DNA from: Ettlia oleoabundans
Lineage: Eukaryota > Chlorophyta > Chlorophyceae > Chlamydomonadales
DNA length: 64,000 nt
Reading direction: 5' to 3'
Assembly: GCA_019693395.1 (NCBI GenBank)
Contig: JAAMXP010000213.1
Coordinates: 1-64,000, forward strand
Shown: positions 22,329 to 32,516 of the stretch, piece by piece
Layout of the letters: the number at the start of each line of letters is the position of its first letter
Numbering within the stretch: position 1 is the stretch's first letter
Notes under the pieces: generated by a model
What the model saw: only the letters and a program-made list of their open reading frames with translations
Databases searched by the model: none
What the model was told of the DNA's origin: nothing
Position numbers and translations under genes: made by a program

Positions 22329-23867
22329 ATGGGGCTAGACGGGGGCACAATCAGTGAGTGATGCACGATCGACAATTTTTTGCCATCCTAGGTTACGGTA
22401 CTTCAGCTCAGCCGCCGGCGCCTTGCGATACGGCAAGCTGCCGGCTTGGCTGCCCGAACGGCCGCCGGCCCACCCGTGCGGGCTGGCACTCTCTTTGGTT
22501 GCAGTCTCGAGGAACGATGTGCTGCGTGGACAGTGTTGGGACCTCAATAAAGCTGATGACAGCCGGTCCACACGAGGGGGAGCTGTCAGGGGTGTGCACA
22601 AGCGCCGCAAGCTTGATGACCGCACCTCCAAGTGAGAATGGCTGTACAGGTGCCGGGCCGGGCTAACTCTGCCCAGCTTGATAATGAGCAAAGCTGTTAC
22701 ACACGATTCGTACCCGCGACTGCGAGGAAGGCTCGTAGTATGCATCACCTACCAGCGCTGGGAGGAAGCAGCGAAAGCTTGGCGCTTACCGTCACTTGCC
22801 TGTTGGGGCGCTGCATGCGTGCTTGCCTCCCTGCCTCCCTGCGATCCCCGGCCCTGCCCCTCACACCTCCCACGCAGGGTCACCCGCTGGAGCACGTGCG
22901 CCCTGAGTGGCCAGCCTTTGGCGCCACCTATTGTTGCCTGTTTCCTTGGGCGCCTGTGAGTCCCGCCAGACCCCGCCATGCATCCCCATGTTCACTGCAT
23001 GACACCCTAGCCCTGTCGTATGCCGCTGTGTTGCCATTGTACCCCTCTGCCAAATGATGCCTTTCTCTGCATCTCAACGGCATGCATGTGACATCTGAGC
23101 TGCGCCCCCACCCTTGCAGCTACAACAAGGAGGCGGTGCTTGGCTGGCTGCTGAACAAGGCGGGACACTTTGAGGAGGAGGCTGATGTCAGCCGCTACCT
23201 GAACCAACTGCGGGAGGGCGGCGACGCTTTCGACCACATCATCTCCGTCAAGTGCGGCAGACAGTTGACCAGGGTGCCAATAAACAGGGTCCCTGCTTGT
23301 GTGAGGCAAGGGCAGGGAATGAGCAGTTGTGCTGCTGCTAAAGTTTTCAGCGGGAGTGCAGGGGCCTAGGCAGGGTGGGCCGACTCGGCAAGCACGTGCT
23401 GCTCCTTTCCTCCTCGTCGTTGCAGAGACGTGTTTACTGTTCAGTATACGCCTGCCACCGCTGATGCGCCCACAGTTGCTGCCACCGCCGACGGCTCCCT
23501 CGACCCGGTACTGCCGGCACCCTACACCTGCCCCATCACCCTCCTGCGCTGCGACCGCCACCCCTTTGTGGCTCTGCGGCGCTGCGGGCACGTGATGGCT
23601 GAACGAACGCTGAAGGAGGCAGGTGCTGACGGCAGCTGCCCCATCTGTGGCGCCGCCTTTGAATCAGCTGATGGCGATGTGGTGCCCTTGATGCCAAGTG
23701 AGGAGCAGCTGGAGCAGCTGAGGGAGCTGCTGCCACACCGCCGTAAGCAGGCGGGGAAGAGGGAGCGCCGTGGCAAGGAGGGTAAAAAGGGGCAGCAGCA
23801 GCGGCAGCAGCAGCAGCAACAGCAGCAGCAACTAGGAGGGCTGCAGGACAAGGAAGCAGAGACGTAG
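22329..23867 (+). CDS. RTF2: RTF2, replication termination factor 2
   Basis: Exons 22329-22353, 22505-22631, 22878-22955, 23120-23251 and 23426-23867 close to 267 aa. The tiny first exon encodes MGLDGGTI, the diagnostic RTF2 N-terminus, and splices in phase to ISRNDVLRG. Next come WSTCALSGQPLAPPIVACFL and GRLYNKEAVLGWLLNK, the first RING-like half, which is rebuilt only when exons 3 and 4 are joined. FDHIISVKDVFTVQ crosses the last junction. The second RING-like half follows: YTCPITLLRCDRHPFVALRR, CGHVMAERTLKEA and CPICGAAFE. The C-terminus is a Lys/Arg-rich then poly-Gln tail (23790-23830) that probably varies between strains. RTF2 is a nuclear protein acting at stalled replication forks and in splicing; plant homologues are known. 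It shares a promoter region with PFK. Confidence 0.95.
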
Positions 23868-24157
23868 CAACAGCTAGTTACTGGATTGTACAATAGCACC
23901 ATGATTCCCTTGGAACCGCAATGACTTATCTCCTGCAAGTGCACATCGCTGTGCTCCCTCCTGCTGATGCTGCCTGTTGCAACTCGGGATGGCGGCCTCC
24001 TGACGCAGCCGCACCATGGTAGGTGGACTCAGCAGGTTGCAGCCCTGCATGAACCTTATACACTGCCGCCAGCACTGGAAATGACACCACAGCAATAGCA
24101 CGTGCGCAGAAAAATGATGTGATTGAAGGTTGGCCAGGAAATACTGTCCACCACACA

Positions 24158-27100
24158 TCAGTAAGTAGGGAAGCCTGGGTCCACTTCACGCGCCCAGGCC
24201 TCCATACCCCCCATCACATCCACCGCATGCATGATGCCCATCTCTCGTAGCCGTGCGACAGCCCTCTGCGAGTCGTTGCCACGCCGGCACACAACATACA
24301 GCGGCGGCTGCCCCGCTGGCCGGTGCTGGACTGCGATGCTGCTATCAGCACTGTTGCAGCTGCCACTCGCCGGTACAGGCACTGTCGGCCCTGCTGCTGC
24401 TGCTGCCAGCCTCTCTCTGATAGCCTCCAAGTGGCGATCAAAGTGCTTGTAGGGTGCATGCAGCGCCCCTGCAGATGGGAATGAGGTGCCAACACACGAC
24501 AGCTTCATTCAGTGGGGTGGGTGTGCCATCACAAACCCCAGCGTTAGGCTTCCTTATGATGTCTTATGGTGATGCAACGCCTGCTCCATACTTGCAGCAA
24601 GGTTCACCCACGCTTGACACATTGGTCAGCAGGCAAGCTGGTGCGCCCGCCTACCTGGCAGGTGGCAGATGTTGTACTGCTCGGCTGGCCGCACATCCAC
24701 CAGTATGCAACCCGGTTCACTAGCCAGCCTGCACATCACACAGGGGAAAGACAACGAGGGATGGTAACAAGAATGATTTAATGCCAAAATCCAGATTGGC
24801 TCATTGTAGGGTTTGATGATGCGTGGCTCGGTACGCGTGTGCTCACCTTTGCTGCAGCTCTGCTGGAGTGATGCGCTCCTCTCGTGCAATCAGCTGCAGC
24901 GGCTTTGGCGCCGCATCGTTGGGAGCCTGACCCGTGAAAGCGGCATAGTCATAGGCTGGCAGACTGGTGGAGGTAATGCTGGGATGTGTGCCGCATGCCA
25001 CGCAGTCAGCAGACCTGCAGGCAACCAACAGTCAGGGTGGGCCTCTGGCTTCTAGTAAGATGAAAAGGGTGCCATGTAGGAGTGCAGCCGCTGCAAAGGC
25101 ATGCTGCAGCCAGTGACGCGGCCATTCATGCCGCTTTATTGCAACGCCAAGGTGGCCAGGTCAGTACCAGGCCACCACAACCAACCACTTCTTCACATAA
25201 TCCTGCAGCACCCCACTTTTACCTGCGCACCTCCCCATCTACCAGCCCGCCCACTCACTTGGCGCGCAGCTTGACGGAGTGGAACCTGCCGGCGGCGCAG
25301 TCTACCACCAGGAGGCGGCGGGACATGGGCTGGCCAATACCAGACAGCAGCTTCACGGCCTCCAGCGCCTGCATACGGTGCGGCATACATACATATACAC
25401 AGCATTTGCTCTCAGTTGTATAGAGTGATGCACATGTCCCGGCAGGGCCATCAGTCCCTCTATACAGACCCCACAACCAATCATAGAAACAGAAGCAAGT
25501 TATCATGGGGCCAGGCAAGCCAGGCAAGCCAGCTGTTGTCGTCACATGTTTACAGATTGTTGCGATAGGAGAACATGGTTGAAACCAGGAGGCCGCCCTT
25601 CCCACCAGCATGTGAAAGGCAGGTAGCAGACAATCTTACTTGCAGTGTGCCGATAACGCCGGGAACCACCCCCAGCACACCAGCATCCACGCAACGAGCG
25701 CAGTTGCCGGCTGCAGGAGCCTCGGGGAAGAGGCAGCGGTAGCAGGGGCCTGCAGCATGGCGCATGCTCTCATATGCATAGAAATAAACCGGAGCAACAG
25801 CCAGCAAGCATGGACAGATTCCCTGACCACAGCTTTCACAAGCAGGGTCGCAATTTATATGTTCTGCAAAGCAAACCAAGCGAGCATCCTGATGCTTACC
25901 GTCATCTCCATGGCAGTAAACGGTGAGCTGCCCGTCGGTCCCAATGGCCGCACCCGATACCAGCGGACGCCCCGCAGCACAGCACGCATCGCTGCAGGCA
26001 TCCGGGGTGCATAAGGGGCAAGCACTACTTGACTTTCGACACAAAGAGCAAGCAACACTCAACAATCTATCAAGACAGGGGGTCATCAGTACCACTGTGG
26101 TGTCGAGCCTGCTTGAACAATGCAAATGTGCAGACACTTTTCCGCAGGCCTGCACGTGCTGGCACTCCCTCGCTGTACCCCACGCTGTCACATGGACTAC
26201 ATGGAAGGGTAGTCCTAGCACGCCTGGCGAATTACCTGATGAGGTAGCGGGTGGGTGCATTGTCGGAAGCATCCACTACCACATCGTACTGCCGCGCTAG
26301 CTGGACTGCGGGCAGCCAGAATGTTGCGAGTGTTGGTATCGATGGGGTGGACATGGGTATGCATGTAGCGGCAACATTGGGCAGGGTAAGGCGGCAACAA
26401 CTTATGCAAGGCACTGCCTACACGCCTGCAAAGAAGGTGCAAATGTTGGATGCATGCCAGCAGGGCACTGCAGTAGCTCCATGGGCTACCCCACAAAGTA
26501 AATATATATAAAGTACCCGCAGCACTTGAAACTAGCGAAGCAGTTGCGGGCGGGGGAATGCTGTTACCTGCATTAGCTGGAGTGAAGCCCTCCAGGTGTG
26601 TCTCAACCTGGATGCTGCTGTTCAGTGCGAGGCAGGCCTCAGCCGCAGAGATGGCCTTGTGCACACCCACGCTGGCCTCCCTGCACAACACCACGAGAAA
26701 GGACTGCCTGAGTGACTAAGAGCAATCACTGAGCATATGCGGGCCTTTCAAGACAAACATACGTGCTCAGACACTTCGCCACTGCCTCGCACTTGAAGAG
26801 GATGTGCCTATCCATGCTATCCCCACAGCGCAGCCCTGTTGCCCATGCCATGGCACAGCACACACTGAAACAGCCATATGGCCCCAGCACACAAACACCC
26901 AACCCAACGCACACCAACGAGACACCCACAAACAATCACCCTGTCAAGTTGACACACCTATGTATGATCTGCCGGTGTATGTTGCCAAGCTCCACGCTGT
27001 CCTTGTCCACAATGCCGATGCGCCCCACACCAGCTGCCGCCAGGTACAGCGCAGCTGGGGAACCCAGCCCGCCAGCGCCCACAAGCAGCACTGAGCCACG

Positions 27101-27542
27101 GCATAGGCGCGCTTGTGCTGCAGGAGCACATGCGATACATGTACGCACGTTGATGGCATGCAGGTACTAAGAGAGGATGGCAAGTAATGACGCTAGGGTC
27201 GGGCTGCCATGACAGGCTGCAGCACATGGGAGCGGGTTTGTTGTGTTGGCCAATCTGGGCCGGCCGTAATGCACCTTGGACGCCAAAGCTGTGCAGGACG
27301 ATCTGTCGGCTGTACCGTGCAATCTGATCCTTGCTTAGTCCATGCTGCAGCTCGTCCCAATCGGGAAGGCTCCCAAGGGCACCGTTGGCTGTAGCTCCGT
27401 TGACGGCACTGCGGGCGTTGGCACCTGGCTGCCCCCCCTGCTCTGCTCCTCCAGCAGAACGTCTTAATCGCTCTATTTCGGCTTTGAGCTGCTCATTTTG
27501 CTCCTCAAGCCGCCGGAACTCTTCTTCAGCGTACCGGGACAT
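24158..27542 (-). CDS. CNX5: MOCS3/UBA4/CNX5: adenylyltransferase and sulfurtransferase
   Basis: Ten exons (27275-27542, 26958-27117, 26568-26680, 26236-26305, 25900-25991, 25640-25749, 25259-25368, 24847-25014, 24655-24728, 24158-24468) close to 491 aa. Order: an N-terminal coiled coil ([20 protein letters not shown]), the ThiF/E1-like fold with nucleotide-binding [20 protein letters not shown] (from about 99), [33 protein letters not shown] and CxxC zinc pairs near 237-240 (CYRC) and 312-315 (CVAC). The C-terminal rhodanese domain contains [16 protein letters not shown] and the active-site loop CRRGNDSQ with Cys449. The enzyme adenylates and thiolates the C-terminus of MOCS2A/CNX7 for molybdopterin synthesis and of URM1 for tRNA wobble-uridine thiolation, in the cytosol. 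All key motifs are intact. It is head-to-head with the mL59-like gene, 195 bp apart. Confidence 0.97.
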
Positions 27543-27737
27543 GCCGGTGCACGACAACTGCAGTGCTGTGTTTCTCGGGCTGCAACACAATGCCTTCTTG
27601 ACTCATGCACAGCCATCAGGACTTACACTCTGCCGGAATGCTACCCTAGGCAACGTACTGCTCCGCTGCCGTACTGCATAGCGGCAGCATTGATGCAATG
27701 CCATCGTGATTGGATCGTTTAAGACGCAACCGCTGCA
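27543..27737. promoter_or_regulatory. Shared divergent promoter (MOCS3 / mL59-like)
   Basis: 195 bp between opposed start codons. It includes an ATTGG (inverted CCAAT) element around 27710, which is only suggestive. Confidence 0.5.
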
Positions 27738-28623
27738 ATGGCCCACCTGCTGGCCAAGTTGGGCGAGGCAGCCGTCAAGTGGCAGCGGCACGCGAACGGC
27801 GCTTGGCATAAGCCCCTCATCTCTGCAAAGGCAAGGCTAATAGAAGAGTTTGCATCAATCCTCCGAGGTTTGCTGTCTTGTCGCCACCCTTCACTGCTTC
27901 TACTGTTGAGAACCCCCGCTCGGTTTATTGTGCAGAATTTGGCTCGACTGCGGAGGCAGACACTGCTGGAGGGCGGGTAGGTGCTATGCCGCCTCCACTG
28001 CACGTGCCGCTCTTGTTGACACGCAACTTGTGGCGGCAGCTCATACCTCGTGGTCTCGATCCTGCATTGATTCAGGGAATGGCCGTACGACAAGCCTGCA
28101 GCAGAAGTTAAGCGGAGAAAGCCCAAGGGGCACAAGTATGACCGAGAGAAGCCACTGAGGTACGGCCTGGAGATGCGACGCTTATGATCCTCGTTCTACT
28201 TACAGGCGCCTCGCGTACCTGCCTCTTCCGCTTTGCTGCACGCCATGGACAAGTGGGTGCTTTCTCGTGTCTTTATGTTCGACATTTAGTATGATTCTTT
28301 ATGCAATGCTGTTCGGATCTTGTTTTAGGGAGGCGGAGATACAGAGGAAGCTGGAGCAGGCCGATGCACGCATCGCTGCCCATAGGGTGTGTCAACGCTG
28401 CTGCTGCTTGTCAGCACAGGCTTGCTAGCTTCAGCAATGTTCCTGTGGCGCAGCTGCTGTTTTCCTGTACTTCTCAAGGCGTTGTAACGCCAGGACTCTG
28501 TGCTCAACCTGCTGTTGGCGCTGCATGCAGGCTGCACGGCACCTGCCAATGAAGGAGGCTGCTTTGATAGATCGCATCTTGCTAACACCCAAACAAATCC
28601 GGGAGAAGGCCAAAGGTGGATAG
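27738..28623 (+). CDS. Probable mitochondrial large-subunit ribosomal protein mL59 (MRPL25 type)
   Basis: Exons 27738-27830, 27936-27976, 28076-28159, 28329-28386 and 28531-28623 close to 122 aa. The protein is small and basic. NGAWHKPLISAKNLARLRRQ, EWPYDKP, RRKPKGHKYDREKPLRE and a helix EAEIQRKLEQADARIAAHR follow the order seen in fungal MRPL25/mL59, which has a similar short N-terminal block, a PKGHKH-like motif and a C-terminal helix. The first intron begins GCAAGG and is GC-AG. Ribosomal identity is from remembered family pattern, so it is likely but not proven; targeting to mitochondria is inferred. The gene shares a promoter region with MOCS3, whose product supports tRNA thiolation. Confidence 0.72.
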
Positions 28624-28822
28624 CGACCCACCTTTGCCCCCAAATCTGTACCCTGTTGAACCCATCACTGCAATTCTTTTTACGTAAAACTTGCCCTGCC
28701 CTGGCCTTGCAAGCAGGGTTTGCCTGACAAGGCAAATGTTGGCTGCTCGGGTCCTCCCATGCTCCTGTTTGTGGTACTAATGGGAGCAGCTACGGCTGCT
28801 TTGTTCAGCAATGCAGGCCTTA

Positions 28823-28827
28823 TGTAA
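28823..28827 (+). terminator. TGTAA 3'-end signal of the mL59-like gene
   Basis: TGTAA 200 nt after the stop codon on the plus strand. Confidence 0.55.
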
Positions 28828-28896
28828 CAACGTCTGCTGCCCTGCTAAGAGATTCTGCCGCTGCTTCTTCACCCACTGCATCCAGCAATCTTTCCA

Positions 28897-28901
28897 TTAC
28901 A
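28897..28901 (-). terminator. TGTAA 3'-end signal of ATP sulfurylase
   Basis: Minus-strand TGTAA about 185 nt after the stop at 29086. Confidence 0.55.
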
Positions 28902-29085
28902 ATACTATAAGGACTGAAACGTGGTTGAAAAGGAGAAGGAAGCAAAGTTGGGTCCATAAACCGTCCAAAAATGTGTTGCCTAATGGAGACAGGTTTCAAA
29001 GTTGCGGGACATAGCCTTGTTGGGTCATCTTGAGTCTGGCCTTACTGCTACGCTACCTGCCACTGTCAGTCCTTTATTACCAAGC

Positions 29086-32000
29086 TTACTGCGACACCTT
29101 GTGCTGCTGGTGCTCTCTCAGCACGTCCACCACACTTGTGAAGGCAAACCACTCGGGGATGGCCTCGCCTGCAGCGCCAATTTGTGTTGGAGGGGATGCA
29201 ATGGTGAGGGCAGGTGAAGTCACCACAAATGCGTGGCTTGCTCAACTCCGCTGACAACTGAATGCCAGGCATCGCTGACTTGCTGGCTCTTGGCCTCTCA
29301 GCGTTGCACGTGCAGGCTGCTCACCGTTGCGCAGCATCTGCCTGAACTTGGTGCCACTCAGCTTCTTGACGTGCAGCCCCTCCTTCTCTGCCACATCAGC
29401 GGTGATGTAGCTGCAGGGGTGCCCAAGGGGCAGCAATGGTTAAATGAAAATAGGTCACAGGCTGAGGCACGGCCAGTGCGGTTACCAAGCCTATCGGTGG
29501 GAGTTATGCCCCTCTGAGCGCCGTAAACTGCAGCTTTGAAGCCCTGTACGATCGGCGCCAGCCTCCCCTTTGCTGCCCTTTGAAGGAGCACACCTAGTTC
29601 ATCGCCGCACACTCGACTTGCCCCAGTGCTCAAAGCAACATTCAGCATGTACAACGCCCTCACCCCTTCTCCTCGGTGAACACCACATTCAGTGAGGGCA
29701 CTGTCTTCATGCCCAGCTCCTTTGCGTGGGACTTGGCAAAGTCCTGGGCGTCATAGGCACCTGCACCAAGGCAGGAACAGGCAAGCACACGCATGCCAAT
29801 CAAACATGAGCCTGCAAGGGCCTCGCTGATGCGGTGGTAAACAAAAGAAGAAGGACATGCTGTTCTGCCCAAAGAACTGTCTGAATGCTGGCCCAAAGAA
29901 CGGATTGCAGAGAGGTGCAAACTTGATTCACATGTGGCAAAGCTGCTCACACGAGAAACTGCTCTCAGCCACGCCCACCCACCATAGAAGTCGTCGCCAG
30001 TCAGGCTGGACTTGCACCCTGCCATGTCACGGCCGATGATGAAGTGTGTGCAGCCATAGTTCTTGCGGATGATCATGTGCTGGATGGCCTCCCGGGGACC
30101 GGCCATATGCATGCTGTAGGGCAGGTAGGCCCACCTGCGTAGGGGAGGGGTAGCAGCAAGGGAGGTAAACAGGACAAGAGGACCACCATGACCGGTTTTA
30201 TGCTCGTGCAAAAAGGCATACTGTCATAGTTGTCATGGAAAACCGGGGTCACTGGGCCAGCCAGGCAGCATGCCAGGTGAAGGACGAGCTGGAGTGCAGG
30301 CGTGCATGCTCACTTGACACGCTGGTTGTCCACCTCCTTCTGCAGAACCTCGTAGGTGTGGTACCGCACAATGCCCGGGATGTCATCATCCTGCACACAT
30401 ATGAAGCCATGATATTAACAGTTCATCAGTGTACATTTCCATGACATGTGGGCAACAGGTTGGCATTTGACGCAGAGCGGCCTCACTCTGCCGCTTACTA
30501 GGTGTTGGCTCACAACAACAAAGCTTCTTCTACAACACCATAATAGCCATGCCCGTACAAAGGAAGCAACAACAGCAGCTACTCCATGTAGCACATCCCA
30601 CAGTTGTTACAGCCAGCTGGTGCATACTTCAAGCAACCAAAAACAAAACGAACGCACCTGGGTGGGGCCGCAGGTGGGGTGCACCAGCACCACGCCATCG
30701 CGCGCCACGTTGGGTGCGTCCAGGGCGCGAATGAAGAGCTCGTAGTGGGCGCGGTGGATGGGGTTGCGGCACTGGAAGGCCACCACGTCAGTGCCGGTGG
30801 GCAGCCCCTTGCGCACCTCCTCGGGCGTGGCGCAGGGGAAGACCCTGTGGCAGGTTGACATTAGGCAGGCAGGCAGAGAAGGTGGTTGGTGAGCAACAAA
30901 GGCATGGCATGAACGCACCACCAGCGATGCAGCGCGCCAATTCCATACCTAAAGCACCCACAAGCAAGCCCAGCCGCACGTTACGCCAGCTACCCAAAGA
31001 CTGTCTCGAGGCCAGCGGCAGCACCAGTACCCACCTCTTTGGTAGCTCAAAGCCGGTGACTTTTCCACCTAGGTAGAAGCGCCCGCGCTCTGTTGCCACC
31101 ATGTGCACAGCGGGGTGCTCCAGGCTGGTGGAGCCATAGCACTGCTTGACCTCAACCACCTTGTTGGGCTGCCAGCGTGACTCCACATCCATCACAGCAA
31201 CTTCCTGGCCCTTGTAAGTCAGCATGACCTTAGCACCCGGCTTGATGGCGTCATTGGAGGTGTCCATCACCACAGGCAGCCCAAAAAGCAGACCGCTGGG
31301 CAGCCTGCGCAATACACAGGCGCAAGGGCGTGGCGGAAGCGCGGCAGTGGTGGGGCAGTCAGTGGGCACACCTGAAACTCGGGGGGCACCAGGGTTGTAG
31401 CATCTTTGTACATTGGGAGTGCACAGCAACCTGAACAGCCTGCCTGAAACTCAGTTCGGTCTGCCTGGTGTTAAGCAACTGTATTGACCATGCAAGAACT
31501 AGCCCAACGAGCCATGATACCACAACCGCTACCCAGTCGTCAACCAAGCACCCACAACGTTGCAAAAGACGCAGGCCAACCATGCGCACCGCATCTTGTC
31601 CACCACGGAGAGATAGGCATCCTCGTTCATGAAACCATCCAGGGGAGTAAAACCGCCCACAGTCAGCAGCTCCACATCGCATGCCTGCCGCTCAGTCAGC
31701 TCCACCTGGTAGTTGCATCGGCTGCGCGCCTCCTGCGCAGCTTTGCTGCCGGCCATCAGGCTGACCAGCCCGCCACCACCGTGCGGCAAGATGTGGCCGT
31801 CGGCGCCACGCTCAATCGTGCCATCGGTCTCGGCGCTGAAGGAGCGGCGAGGCTGAGTGCCAGCAGCTACCGCCGCCAGCGGCTCCTGTATGCCCTGCAT
31901 GCATTGACGCCAGGCCGTGGTCGGATGGCACCTCTGGTATCGTTGCAACGCAGGATGGGCAGACGTCAACCGGACCCTGACCAACAATAACCGCCACTGC

Positions 32001-32139
32001 CCCAGCTGCGCCCCGCCGGGGAGCGGTGGTTGGGGTAGGCGACTATGGTGCCTACCAAACCCGCGGTCACCTGCAACAACAGCGGCCGCAGCGCGCTAAG
32101 AGAGCCACTGGACAGCTTCTTCAAGCTGTTCGCGAGCAT
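29086..32139 (-). CDS. ATS: ATP sulfurylase (sulfate adenylyltransferase)
   Basis: Ten exons (32071-32139, 31932-31976, 31590-31894, 31035-31304, 30658-30844, 30314-30390, 29983-30134, 29664-29760, 29325-29410, 29086-29168) give 456 aa. The second exon (15 codons) is optional: skipping it keeps frame, so the presequence length is uncertain. The N-terminus ([20 protein letters not shown]) looks like an organelle targeting peptide. The core shows [36 protein letters not shown] (the H-x-x-H nucleotide site), [10 protein letters not shown], the loop [35 protein letters not shown] and [19 protein letters not shown]. There is no APS-kinase domain. It makes adenosine 5'-phosphosulfate from ATP and sulfate, the first step of sulfate assimilation. 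The RNPIHRAH spelling recalls bacterial and fungal enzymes rather than the RNPVHNGH of land plants. Confidence 0.96.
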
Positions 32140-32516
32140 GACTGCTACACTCCGATCCCACCCTGGCTTCAAACGAAGGCTGCTGCAAGCACCGCCTCTT
32201 TGGCTAGTTGCCAAACAGAAATAGCAGATGGATTTCAACAAGCAATGCGGGAACAACCGCCGCGGCGTGCCGGCAAATGAAATTTTCTTCATCAGCCGCT
32301 GGCTGAGCTAGAAAGGGCGACTTTTTGCTCCCCCTAGAACCGCAGCAGCCTCAGTGTGCATCAGTTGCAGCAGCGCTGACCTGAGACGGGCCATCTGCGC
32401 CACCAACCTTCCCCACTGGGTTAGTGCAGGCTGACAGCTTTTCCTACGTTGAGCAGCGGTAGGCCTGCAGCACTGCAGGGAAGTTTTGCAACGGTGCGCG
32501 AGCAGCAACGGCGGTA
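32140..32516. promoter_or_regulatory. Shared divergent promoter (ATP sulfurylase / carrier)
   Basis: 377 bp between opposed start codons. No coding exon seen. Confidence 0.5.

Larger units (their letters stand above)
28624..29085. other. Tail-to-tail region between mL59-like gene and ATP sulfurylase
   Basis: No coding exon. TGTAA signals face each other: plus strand 28823-28827, minus strand 28897-28901. The two 3' UTRs would therefore stop about 40-50 bp apart. Confidence 0.6.

Noticed and set aside
28201..28252. Possible extra exon (GCGCCTCGCGTACCTGCCTC region) in the mL59-like gene
   Set aside because: Including it breaks reading phase; skipping it joins KPLR to EAEIQRK in frame as in the family.
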